Positions 50,798 through 58,390 of a DNA stretch of 64,000 bases are shown here, in pieces. The stretch is from DASUCS01 sp041166385 (GTDB lineage: Bacteria; Actinomycetota; Acidimicrobiia; Acidimicrobiales; JACDCH01). The position numbers were made by a program, and so were the translations under genes. The notes below the pieces were generated by a model that was not told where the DNA came from, ran no database searches, and saw only the letters and a list, made by a program, of their open reading frames with translations. Position 1 is the stretch's first letter. The number at the start of each line of letters is the position of its first letter. Where the stretch lies: NCBI GenBank assembly GCA_041166385.1, contig JBEEFW010000031.1, forward strand, positions 29,723 to 93,722, in the 5' to 3' direction.

Positions 50798-52339
50798 TTA
50801 CGAGGTGAGCGTCCTCTTGAACACCAGCTCGTCGTGCATCTCGATGCCGTTCTGCCCCATCACCGGGATCGCCGGCTTGATGGCGCGGGCGCGATCGACG
50901 CCGCCGGGATGCAGCTCTGCGAAGCGAAAGCCGTGCCGTTGGTACAGCCGGATCGCCGCCAAGTTGTCGTTCGTGGTGACGAGCCACAGCTCCGACTGAC
51001 CGTCGGCGATCGCATCGGCGACCACCGCTTCGACCAGCGCCCCACCGATGCCCCTCCCCCGGTGCTCGACCACCACCGCGAGGGCGGCAAGTTCGGAGCC
51101 TCGGCGTGTCGCCACGCCGACGAGTTGGCCCCCGTCCCATGCGCCGTGCCCGGGCGCGGCGAGCACGTCGTGGATGTCACCGAGCCGGGCCTGCATCCGG
51201 TCGCCGAGCACTGCGTCGATCAATGCCGCGGCCGCGACCTCGTCGCCCCGGCCCAAGGCGCGGATCGCGATCGTGCCGAACTGGGCGCCCCGGTGCTCGT
51301 CCACGTCGGGCGGTGGCGACGTGCGCGCCGCCGGGTGATGGGCGAACTGCACGGGGTAGCCGATGGCGGCATCAGCCCAGGGATCGGATGTGGAGACGGC
51401 GCGCTCCCTGAAGTGTGCGAGCTGCAGCATCCCTTGACGATCGAGCACCGGTGCGGCCGGCGCATCCGCCGCCAACAATGCGTCGACCAGCTCGTCGCGT
51501 GGATGCTTCGAGATCGCCGCGCCGATGCGTTCCTGCAGCTCCTCCAACCGGGCCATGCGGTCGATGAAGTTCAACTCGCGAACGTCGTCGAGTCCGAGCA
51601 CGTCACACAAGCCCGACCAGAAGTGGTTCTCAGTGATGATGCTCAACGCGAGGTGGCGACCGTCCGCCGCCTCGAAGATGCCGTAGCCGGGCACGCCGCG
51701 CGCCGTGGGATCGGCGCCCTCGGCTTGCGGAGCCACGGCGCCTGTCCACGTCGCGAGCACGTCGGACATCGAGACGTCGATGTACTCACCTTCGCCGGTG
51801 CGATCGCGACGAACGACAGCGGCACAGATCGCGAATGCGGCGAAGACGCCCCCGGCGAGGTCGGCGATCGGCAGTCGCCCGACCACCGGCTCGTTGCCCT
51901 CGGGACGCAGCGCGCCGGCCCACGCCTGGTAGTTCAAGTCGTGCGCAGGCGCGAGCACCAGCGGTCCGGTCTGGCCCATTCCCGACAGCGAGCAGTACAC
52001 GATCGAGGGGTTGACCGCGCGAACGTCCTCGTAACCGACGCCGAGGCGCGCGACGACACCGGGCCGGAAGCCCTCGATCACGACGTCGGCGGTCGCCGCC
52101 AGTTCCAGCGCGCGCTGTCGGTCGCTGTCGTCCTTCAGGTTGAGGACGACGCTGCGCTTGTTCGCGTTGAGGCTCAGGAACAGTCCGGGGTAGCTGCGCA
52201 TCGGATCGCCGCCAGGCGGCTCCACCTTCAGCACGTCGGCGCCGATCTCCGCCAACAGTTGCGTGGCGTACGGACCGGGACGCCACACACTCAAATCGAG
52301 CACACGCAAGCCGGCGAGAAGACCGCCCGTCGCTGTCAC
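50798..52339 (-). CDS. CaiB/BaiF CoA-transferase fused to a GNAT acetyltransferase domain
   Basis: A 513-residue fusion. Residues 1-350 form a class III CoA-transferase: LAGLRVLDLSVWRPGPYATQ, GADVLKVEPPGGDPMRSYPG, SVVLNLKDDSDRQRALELAA, the catalytic Asp region EYIDVSMSDVLATWTGAVA. Where such proteins normally end (GEHT...), the chain continues after DVDEHRG into residues 354-513, a GNAT domain with the acetyl-CoA loop VVVEHRGRGIGGALVEAVVA and the closing NLAAIRLYQRHGFRFAEL. No frameshift is needed; the frame is continuous. ATG start overlaps the RidA stop by four bases. Both domains use CoA thioesters, so channelling is conceivable. Substrates unknown. Confidence 0.85.
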   Translation of the reverse strand: MTATGGLLAGLRVLDLSVWRPGPYATQLLAEIGADVLKVEPPGGDPMRSYPGLFLSLNANKRSVVLNLKDDSDRQRALELAATADVVIEGFRPGVVARLGVGYEDVRAVNPSIVYCSLSGMGQTGPLVLAPAHDLNYQAWAGALRPEGNEPVVGRLPIADLAGGVFAAFAICAAVVRRDRTGEGEYIDVSMSDVLATWTGAVAPQAEGADPTARGVPGYGIFEAADGRHLALSIITENHFWSGLCDVLGLDDVRELNFIDRMARLEELQERIGAAISKHPRDELVDALLAADAPAAPVLDRQGMLQLAHFRERAVSTSDPWADAAIGYPVQFAHHPAARTSPPPDVDEHRGAQFGTIAIRALGRGDEVAAAALIDAVLGDRMQARLGDIHDVLAAPGHGAWDGGQLVGVATRRGSELAALAVVVEHRGRGIGGALVEAVVADAIADGQSELWLVTTNDNLAAIRLYQRHGFRFAELHPGGVDRARAIKPAIPVMGQNGIEMHDELVFKRTLTS

Positions 52340-52725
52340 TTCGCGGCGATGGCCTCGATCTCGACCTTCAGTTCCGGATACGCCAGCCGCGTGACACCGA
52401 TGAGCGTCATCGCTGGAAGGTTCGACGCCATCACATCGGGCATCGCGCCCGCCGCGCCGAGATACTCGTCAACGTCGGTCGTGAAGATCGTGAGCTTCAC
52501 GATGTTCGAGTAGTCCATGTTCGCGGCATGCAGCACGGTGCCGAGGTTCTCCATGGCGATCCGCACCTGCTCGCCCATGTCAGTCGTCTTCGGCGGTGCA
52601 CCGTCGTCGCCGATACCGGTCTGGCCGGAGCACAACAGCACGTGCTCCGTACCCGAGAGATCGACGGCCTGCGAGAAGCCGAACCCCTTCGACCACTCCC
52701 ATGGGTTCACGTCCTGTCGTTGCAT
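52336..52725 (-). CDS. RidA family (YjgF/YER057c) protein
   Basis: A 129-residue RidA-like protein: NPWEWSKGFGFSQAVDLSGT, LLCSGQTGIGDDGAPPKTTD, MGEQVRIAMENLGTVLHAAN, VVKLTIFTTDVDEY-like segment and the closing MTLIGVTRLAYPELKVEIEA. RidA proteins are trimers that hydrolyse reactive enamine/imine intermediates. The conserved Arg of true RidA appears as VTRLA, and the Glu in VEIEA. ATG start at 52725, seven bases after the stop of the DinB/maleylpyruvate-isomerase-like gene; overlaps the CaiB-GNAT gene by four bases. Confidence 0.87.
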   Translation of the reverse strand: MQRQDVNPWEWSKGFGFSQAVDLSGTEHVLLCSGQTGIGDDGAPPKTTDMGEQVRIAMENLGTVLHAANMDYSNIVKLTIFTTDVDEYLGAAGAMPDVMASNLPAMTLIGVTRLAYPELKVEIEAIAAK

Positions 52726-52732
52726 CGGTCCC

Positions 52733-53359
52733 CTATCCCCACGAAGGCAACACCGGAAGGCCGGCGCGCTGCAGACGACCGTAGAGCCAAGCGAGTTCGT
52801 CGTGCTCGTCGAGATCAACCGACAGCTCGGGTCGAGTCGAGAAGTGTTGCCGGAGCCGCGGCAGCCACTGTGTCACGAAGTCGTCGGGCCAGTCGCGGTA
52901 CGTGATGCCGATGTCGAGGTCGACGAGATGCACTTCGAGCTCCTGCCATCGTCGGAGGACGAGGTCGGCCAACGGCCGCTCGCGACCGCCGACGTCGCGG
53001 GTGACGTTGCTCCACGCGGACTCAGGAGTCGCGAGCCACCCCGCCGCCAGCTTCTCGGCCGACACGCGGACGTCGGTGATCAACTCGGCAGCCGTGCGGC
53101 CGGCCCCCGCGTCGATCTCCGCCTCCCGGCCCTCCCAGCCTCCGGGGTACTGGTCGACCATCTCGTTGCGACGAGCCGCCTCCGTTCGCCGGGTGTGACT
53201 ATCGGCGTTGCGGGCCACGTGCGTCAGCACGTGCGCCACGGTCCAATCCGGTAGTGCGCTCGCCCGTCGCACGTCGGCATCGGTCAGCCCGGCGATCGCC
53301 TCGTCGAGTCGTCGCTGCGCGATGGCCACCCGGGTGATGTCGGCCGTCGGTGCGCTCAC
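52733..53359 (-). CDS. Mycothiol-dependent maleylpyruvate isomerase family (DinB-like) protein
   Basis: A 208-residue four-helix protein of the MDMPI/TIGR03083 family: LPDWTVAHVLTHVARNADSH has the first zinc His, RRWQELEVHLVDLDIGITYR the Glu and second His, and GRRPLADLVL-like and LPSWG segments close the chain. These zinc proteins use mycothiol; the founding member isomerises maleylpyruvate in gentisate breakdown, but many relatives have other roles. A gentisate-type bicupin/Rieske set lies 4 kb away, so the original activity is possible. GTG start; no ribosome site. First gene of the four-gene minus-strand unit down to 50496. The 203-base gap upstream holds nothing I recognise. Confidence 0.82.
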   Translation of the reverse strand: MSAPTADITRVAIAQRRLDEAIAGLTDADVRRASALPDWTVAHVLTHVARNADSHTRRTEAARRNEMVDQYPGGWEGREAEIDAGAGRTAAELITDVRVSAEKLAAGWLATPESAWSNVTRDVGGRERPLADLVLRRWQELEVHLVDLDIGITYRDWPDDFVTQWLPRLRQHFSTRPELSVDLDEHDELAWLYGRLQRAGLPVLPSWG

Positions 53360-53562
53360 CGCCCGAGGCTACGTGCGCCCCCGACCGGCGCCGACGACTC
53401 GGGGGGCGGTCCCAAGCGCCGACGCCGGCCGAGGAGAGGCAGCGGGAACGGCCCGCGAAGCGGCGGGGGGGCCGCGCACGGGTCGTCCGGGCTCCTCCTA
53501 CACCACGTTTCACGAAGGCCGCGGCGATTGATTACCGCGAAATACGCGCGAGGGGGGTTATC

Positions 53563-54582
53563 TCACGGAGTCGCGGGCAGCGGAACCGGCGAGTCGACGC
53601 AGCGAGTCTCCGGACCGGACAGCGACGGCGCGGTCACGCACCAGAGAGGGTCCGACGCTTGCCCGGGGCGAAAACCCGCCCGGTTCTGCTCACCGGTGGG
53701 ATCCTCCACGACGATGTACGGACCGTCGACCGCCGGCCCGTTCGGCGCGGACGGGGACGGGGGCGGGGGCGGGGGCGGGGGGCGGGTGTCGTGACTTTCC
53801 CCGGTGCTGAGGGTCGGTGTCGGCTCCTCAACGGCCGCGACATAGGTCGCGGCAACCGGTGCCGACCGCGCGTTCGAGGCGACGGCGCTCGCGCTGCTCT
53901 GCGCGGCCCCGCTCCAGGCGCACACCGTGATCATCACGCAGGCGGCGGCCGGTACCGCGGCATAGGAGATCGCTTCGACCGGCGCCGACCACAACCGGTT
54001 GCGTCGCAGCCAGCCCAGGACTGCGCTGCCGGCAAGGCCGTCGAGCAGAAGCCGCAATCGACTGCGAGCGCGGTGTCGCGCCACCGCGACCCTGACCGAC
54101 TCGCGCCGGCTCGTCGGGGGTTCGTCATCGAAGCTGGACAGCAACGCTGCCTGGTCGCGCTCGGAGAGCTCCGGGAGGCGAGTGCGCACCGCGTGGAGCA
54201 CCACGCGATGCTCGGCTGCTGTCGCGACGTCGATCGTGTCGGCGCGGTCGGGCAGTTCCTCGGTACTCAGGCGCGCGCCCCGGCGGCGCAGATCGATCGC
54301 CAACCGGCCGCCGACGACTGATGCCCATCGGAAGAGGTCATCGGCGTCGACGTACGTGACGCGTCCACTGATGACGCGAGTCGCCGTCTCCTGGATGATT
54401 TCGTCGATGTCGTGATGCCGCACACCGCGGCGGCGCAGCATCGATTGCAGTCGAGTGGCGACCTCAGGCCACACCGATGCGAGGTCTTCGGTAAGCACCG
54501 GACCGTTCGAGCGTGAAACCCCGGTAGAGCGCGATCCGCGCGCCTCCCGGAGGTTCTCATGCCCAGCCGCAACGATCGACAT
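53563..54582 (-). CDS. Sigma-70-like protein with C-terminal transmembrane helix and Pro-rich exported tail
   Basis: A 339-residue protein. Residues 35-105 match sigma region 2 (WPEVATRLQSMLRRRGVRHH, DIDEIIQETATRVISG, FRWASVVGGRLAIDLRRRGA). Residues 125-185 correspond to region 4 (LHAVRTRLPELSERDQAALL, VAVARHRARSRLRLLL) but the helix-turn-helix is weak. A hydrophobic helix (about 205-225, AISYAAVPAAACVMITVCAW) follows, then an outer part with an eight-Pro run and YIVVEDPTGEQNRAGFRPG plus two Cys near the end. ATG start lies inside the start region of the divergent small peptide gene. A membrane-tethered sigma factor is the simple reading; it may need proteolysis to act. Confidence 0.75.
   Translation of the reverse strand: MSIVAAGHENLREARGSRSTGVSRSNGPVLTEDLASVWPEVATRLQSMLRRRGVRHHDIDEIIQETATRVISGRVTYVDADDLFRWASVVGGRLAIDLRRRGARLSTEELPDRADTIDVATAAEHRVVLHAVRTRLPELSERDQAALLSSFDDEPPTSRRESVRVAVARHRARSRLRLLLDGLAGSAVLGWLRRNRLWSAPVEAISYAAVPAAACVMITVCAWSGAAQSSASAVASNARSAPVAATYVAAVEEPTPTLSTGESHDTRPPPPPPPPSPSAPNGPAVDGPYIVVEDPTGEQNRAGFRPGQASDPLWCVTAPSLSGPETRCVDSPVPLPATP
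53753..53786 (+). repeat. G-run tract (possible G-quadruplex) encoding poly-proline
   Basis: Six runs of three to six G separated by one or two bases on the plus strand; on the coding strand they give the Pro run of the membrane sigma-like protein. The motif meets the usual G-quadruplex pattern. Confidence 0.55.
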
Positions 54583-54732
54583 CGCACCATTCCCCAGTTA
54601 GTAACCAGGCTCCTAATGGTTCTGGGCCTTGCCGCTGGAACCCTGCTCGCCGCAGCCGACGCGGCGTCGGCCGATCCCACGTGCTTCGACGTGTATCACG
54701 GCCCGTACGGGACGACGGTCTGCACGCCCTGA
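54559..54732 (+). CDS. Small secreted two-Cys peptide precursor, 57 residues
   Basis: A short gene with a strong ribosome site (GGAGG) six bases before the ATG. The product has a basic start (PSRNDRHRTIPQLVTRLL), a hydrophobic core (MVLGLAAGTLLAAADAASA) and a predicted cleavage after ASA, leaving about 20 residues: ADPTCFDVYHGPYGTTVCTP. The two Cys likely form a disulphide, giving a small exported loop peptide with FDVYHGPYG. The first 24 bases overlap the 5' end of the minus-strand sigma-like gene, so each ribosome site lies within or beside the other gene. Family not recognised; similar tiny secreted peptides occur in actinobacteria. Confidence 0.65.
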   Translation: MPSRNDRHRTIPQLVTRLLMVLGLAAGTLLAAADAASADPTCFDVYHGPYGTTVCTP

Positions 54733-54738
54733 GTCTGC

Positions 54739-54756
54739 GGAATCTTCCGGATTTTC
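54739..54756. terminator. Weak stem-loop between convergent genes
   Basis: CGGAA-TC-TTCCG followed by GATTTT after the peptide gene stop. The loop is only two bases, so weak. Confidence 0.25.
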
Positions 54757-57213
54757 CTAAAGGTACGTAGCGTCGAGTTCGCGAAGTCGCCGCTCCACCG
54801 CGCCTGCGGTCTTGGATGCTCGGTGGCGAATCAACTCCAGATGCTGTCCGGAAAACCGAATCGATCGGACCGGGCCGATCAGGAACGGCCCCCATCCAAG
54901 GAGCGCACTGCGCGTGATGTGGCGCACGCCCTTCGACGTGAGCAGCAACACCGGAGTCGCGATGACGCCGACGTGATGGCTTGTCATGGCCTCGTCGGAG
55001 ATCTCGAGCCCCCGCTGGATGTACGCCAGCGCTTGCCCGGTCGGGACAGGACGCGGGCCGTACCACATGCGTCGCAACTTCGGTATGACCCGACGGGGCC
55101 GCCGAAGATTCAGCCGCACGTTTGCACCGTGGGGCGCGCAGTCGAGGAACACGACCAGCTCGGGTGGGCGCCCAGCCTCCTCGAGCAGCCTGGTCATCTC
55201 GTGCGCGACGACGGACCCGAGCGACACCCCGGTGAGCGCATAGCGACGGTCGCCGACGTCGGCGAGCAGCTCGTCGACATACACCCGTGCGAGCTCGCCA
55301 ATCGAGCGTCGGTGACCCGATTCCAACGCACCGTACGGAGCCTCGAACCCGACGACTGGGCGATCTGGACCAAAGTTGGACGCGAAATGATGCAGCCCCG
55401 CGAGGGTGCCGCCGCCGCCCGGGACGATGTACAAGGGAACGCGATCGGTCCGGCCGGCGCGCAGCGACACGACGATCGGACGTTCGGTGCGCCCAGCCCC
55501 ATCGCGCAGCAGCGCCGCCATCTCACCGAGCGACGGCGTCGCGATGAGCTCTCCGGGCACCACGTCGATGCCGAACGTCGTGGCCACGAGTGTGCACAGC
55601 TCAACGAGATGCAACGAATCGGCGCCGAGCGCGAAGAAATCGTCGTTGAAGTCAAACGGTCCGTCCAGCACCAAGAGCTCGCCCCACAGCGCTGCCAACC
55701 GCAACATGACGTCGTCGTCGGGGGTTGCTGCGCTCGTGGGTTCGTCGGAGGAGTGGTGGTGAATCTCCAAGCCGCCGGTGTCGATCAACTCGGTGAGCGC
55801 ACGGCGCGATGGCTTTCCCGACGCGGCGAGCGGCAGCGAATCGACTTCGACAATCCGTGTCGGGACGTGCGACGCCGGCAACCGCGTCATGAGGAAGTCG
55901 CGAATCGCACTCGGCGGAAGATCATCTGACGAACTCGACGTCGTGTACGCGAGCACGACATCGAATCCCAGCGAGGGGTGCTCGACTGGAGCGGCGAGAG
56001 CCGACGACACGATCGGATGCGCCTCGAGTGCTTCTTCGAGCGCGACGAGGCTCACGGCGACACCCCCTCGGCTCACCGTGTCGTCCCGGCGTCCGAGCAG
56101 ATAGAGGTAGCCGTCGTCGTCGACTCGTCCGAGATCACCTGTGCGGAACCAACCGTCCTCGAACGCCGACGCCGATTCGTGTTCACCGTCGAAGTACCCG
56201 GGGGCGACCACATCGCCCCGGACGACGATCTCTCCCTCATCGATGCGGAGCTCGACGCCCAGCGGGCGACCGACCGAACCCTCCGGATCGTCCCCGTCGA
56301 GTGACGCGCACGCGATCTTGGCGACCTCGGTCATGCCGTAGCCGTGCAGCACGGGCGTCCGCAGTGTGGTGCGCAGACGCTCGGCAAACGCCGGCCGCAA
56401 CGCGGCCGCGCCGGATCGAACGAACCGTAGGCCTGCAATCACCGCGTCGCGCATCTGGGTGTCCAGGTGTTCCACCGCCGAGGCCAGCACGTGAAGCAAG
56501 GGTGGCGGCGCGACAACACACGTCGGCCGGTGCTCGCTCAGATGCCACGCGATCGCCTCGACGGTGAGCTCGTCGGGGATCACGACCGCGGCGCCACACC
56601 ACAGCGCGTCCGTGACCGTGCGCAGACCCAGCACGTGCGCCATCGACCCGAGGGCCAGGCATCTGTCCGTCGGCCCCAGACCCTGGCCGCGCGCCGCGAA
56701 CTGTGCGGACGCCAGCAGGTTGCGATGCGTGTTCGGAACCAGCTTCGGCGCAGCCGTACTTCCAGAAGTGCTGAGGATGATCGCGGGCTGGTCGAGGTCG
56801 GAAGCGACTGCGGTACCCGCCGGCGTGCGTGCATCGGCAATCAGATCGTCGCCCCGCACGAGGGCGACGGGCCGGAGGCGTGCGAGCAACGCCAAACGCT
56901 GATCGGGGGGCAGGTCCATCGCCAGCGGCGCCGCCGCGGCGCCGGCGGAGGCCGCGGCCACAACCCCCACCGCGAGCAGAGAACGAGTCGTCGCTTCGAC
57001 GGCGATGACGGTGCGCTGGGAGGTCGGCTCGCTGGGCACGCGCTCGGCCACCACGTTTGCGAGCCGGGCGAGCTCGGCGAACGTCCACTGACGGTCGCGC
57101 GCGAGGACGGCGACTCGATGAGGCCCGTTGGCGGCGCGACGCGTCAACACCTCGAGCAGAGGTCCACGCAATAGCGCGTCTTCCATCCGGCCGCCGACGG
57201 CAATGCCCACCAC
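54757..57213 (-). CDS. Three-domain adenylation-thiolation-thioesterase (A-T-TE) synthetase
   Basis: About 818 residues. Adenylation domain (15-490): LSTSGSTAAPKLVPNTHR, HGYGMTEVAKI, FRTGDLGRVDDDGYLYLLGR and the catalytic Lys in LAASGKPSRRALTEL. The position of the amino-acid-binding Asp reads MAHVLGL, so the substrate is probably not an alpha-amino acid. Carrier domain (510-580): FFALGADSLHLVELC with Ser533 for phosphopantetheine. Thioesterase (595-818): YIVPGGGGTLAGLHHFA, nucleophile Ser664 in LTGVSLGSVVAHE, Asp in FLDCAP and His in FSGQHLELIRH. No condensation domain. This layout is known from furanone/quinone synthetases that dimerise aryl-pyruvates. Start GTG 57213 is set by TACCTT six bases upstream; ATG 57186 is an alternative. 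Confidence 0.85.
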   Translation of the reverse strand: MVGIAVGGRMEDALLRGPLLEVLTRRAANGPHRVAVLARDRQWTFAELARLANVVAERVPSEPTSQRTVIAVEATTRSLLAVGVVAAASAGAAAAPLAMDLPPDQRLALLARLRPVALVRGDDLIADARTPAGTAVASDLDQPAIILSTSGSTAAPKLVPNTHRNLLASAQFAARGQGLGPTDRCLALGSMAHVLGLRTVTDALWCGAAVVIPDELTVEAIAWHLSEHRPTCVVAPPPLLHVLASAVEHLDTQMRDAVIAGLRFVRSGAAALRPAFAERLRTTLRTPVLHGYGMTEVAKIACASLDGDDPEGSVGRPLGVELRIDEGEIVVRGDVVAPGYFDGEHESASAFEDGWFRTGDLGRVDDDGYLYLLGRRDDTVSRGGVAVSLVALEEALEAHPIVSSALAAPVEHPSLGFDVVLAYTTSSSSDDLPPSAIRDFLMTRLPASHVPTRIVEVDSLPLAASGKPSRRALTELIDTGGLEIHHHSSDEPTSAATPDDDVMLRLAALWGELLVLDGPFDFNDDFFALGADSLHLVELCTLVATTFGIDVVPGELIATPSLGEMAALLRDGAGRTERPIVVSLRAGRTDRVPLYIVPGGGGTLAGLHHFASNFGPDRPVVGFEAPYGALESGHRRSIGELARVYVDELLADVGDRRYALTGVSLGSVVAHEMTRLLEEAGRPPELVVFLDCAPHGANVRLNLRRPRRVIPKLRRMWYGPRPVPTGQALAYIQRGLEISDEAMTSHHVGVIATPVLLLTSKGVRHITRSALLGWGPFLIGPVRSIRFSGQHLELIRHRASKTAGAVERRLRELDATYL

Positions 57214-57219
57214 CCCACC

Positions 57220-57225
57220 AAGGTA
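57220..57225 (-). promoter_or_regulatory. Near-leaderless promoter -10 box (TACCTT, minus strand)
   Basis: TACCTT on the minus strand lies six bases before the GTG at 57213 of the A-T-TE gene. A TACGAT on the plus strand at 57239-57244 could serve the divergent cupin gene with a leader of about 35 bases. Confidence 0.4.
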
Positions 57226-57283
57226 CCGGCACACGACGTACGATCTGGGACGACCGGCGGTCTTCGAAACAGGCAACTGCGAC

Positions 57284-58390
57284 ATGCAAGAACTCCCCAC
57301 TCCCGAACTCGTCGCCCCCACAGCGCGCGACGCGCGTGCGGGGACAGGAGCGCGTTGGGAGCCCGTCGTCCTCCGTCGTGCACAGATCGAAGCGGCCGTC
57401 GACACGCTGCTGGCCGGCTCGCGGGGCAGTGACGACCTGCGCAGGCTGCTCGTCGTTCACCCCCGCGCGGGTGGCGGGACTGGTCTCGCCCCCGGCATCG
57501 AAGTGGCCATCGAAGCGCTCGCGCCCGGCGAGACCGCGCGAGCGCCGCGCCGAAACTCGTCGGCGCTGGCCGTGCAGATCCGCGGGAGCAGCGAGGTCGT
57601 CATCGACGGCGAGGCCCGGCTGGTCGGCGAGCGCGACGTGTACACGGTGCCTCCAATGGCGCTGCAGTCCCACGCGGCCACCGGCACCGAACCGTCGGTG
57701 CGCCTCGTGTTCAGCAACGCGGCGCTGCTCGAGCTGCTCGGCGCGCACTACGTCGAACCCGACGACTCGGCCCAACCGGCCGCGGCCGCGCCGGTCACAG
57801 ATCAATCCGTGCGCAACGACGGCCGGTTCGCCAAGCTGGCGGGCAGCGACACCTGGCGGCTCGAGTACGAACGTGTCATCGACCCTCCCTGGGTGCCGTT
57901 GCGCTCGTGGCTCTGGCGTTGGCCTGACGTGGTCGAGGAGCTCGACCGCATGAGCACACTGGGAGAGCAGTACAACGGCCGGCGGGTGTGCGTGCTCTAC
58001 GACCCCGCGACGGGCCGCACCAACGGCACGACCACAACGCTGTTCGCATCGATGTGCATTCGTCCGGCCGGCATCATCGACCGCGCCCACCGGCACACTG
58101 CGGCCGCGGTGAACTACTTCCTCGAAGGTTCCGGATGGAGCACCGTCGACGGCACGCGGATCGAGTGGGAGGGTGGCGACCTCGTGTTCATCGCCCCCTC
58201 ATGGGCCGTGCATCATCACGCGTCGAGCGAGCAGCCGGTGTACCAGCTCGCCGTGCAGGACAACCCGATGCACCTCGCAATGGGTTCGCTGGTGTGGCAA
58301 GAGGACTTGCGCGAGCCGCCGCTCCTCCTCGGAACCGAGCCCGGCTTCACCACGAACCGCGACTCCATCGAGCCCACGTCCGCTTCATGA
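57284..58390 (+). CDS. Bicupin dioxygenase-like protein (gentisate 1,2-dioxygenase type)
   Basis: A 368-residue two-cupin protein. The first cupin (80-190: IEVAIEALAPGETARAPRRN, VQIRGSSEVVIDGEARLVGE) lacks metal His residues. The second (250-350) has RPAGIIDRAHRHTAAAVNYF, LEGSGWSTVDGTRIEWEGGD and APSWAVHHHASSEQPVYQLA, giving the HxH and later His expected for Fe(II). Gentisate and 1-hydroxy-2-naphthoate dioxygenases are bicupins of this size that cleave the ring. The Rieske alpha gene follows with ATGA overlap, and its closest known relatives make gentisate from salicylate; this supports but does not prove the role. ATG start. Confidence 0.78.
   Translation: MQELPTPELVAPTARDARAGTGARWEPVVLRRAQIEAAVDTLLAGSRGSDDLRRLLVVHPRAGGGTGLAPGIEVAIEALAPGETARAPRRNSSALAVQIRGSSEVVIDGEARLVGERDVYTVPPMALQSHAATGTEPSVRLVFSNAALLELLGAHYVEPDDSAQPAAAAPVTDQSVRNDGRFAKLAGSDTWRLEYERVIDPPWVPLRSWLWRWPDVVEELDRMSTLGEQYNGRRVCVLYDPATGRTNGTTTTLFASMCIRPAGIIDRAHRHTAAAVNYFLEGSGWSTVDGTRIEWEGGDLVFIAPSWAVHHHASSEQPVYQLAVQDNPMHLAMGSLVWQEDLREPPLLLGTEPGFTTNRDSIEPTSAS

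Noticed and set aside
50795..50800. TAACGT as -10 box for the DUF2277 gene
   Set aside because: It coincides with the TAA stop of the upstream gene in an 11-base intergenic gap, so it is likely accidental.
50834..52513. Open frame of 559 codons on the plus strand over the CaiB-GNAT gene
   Set aside because: Antisense of two recognised domains; no ribosome site or motif.
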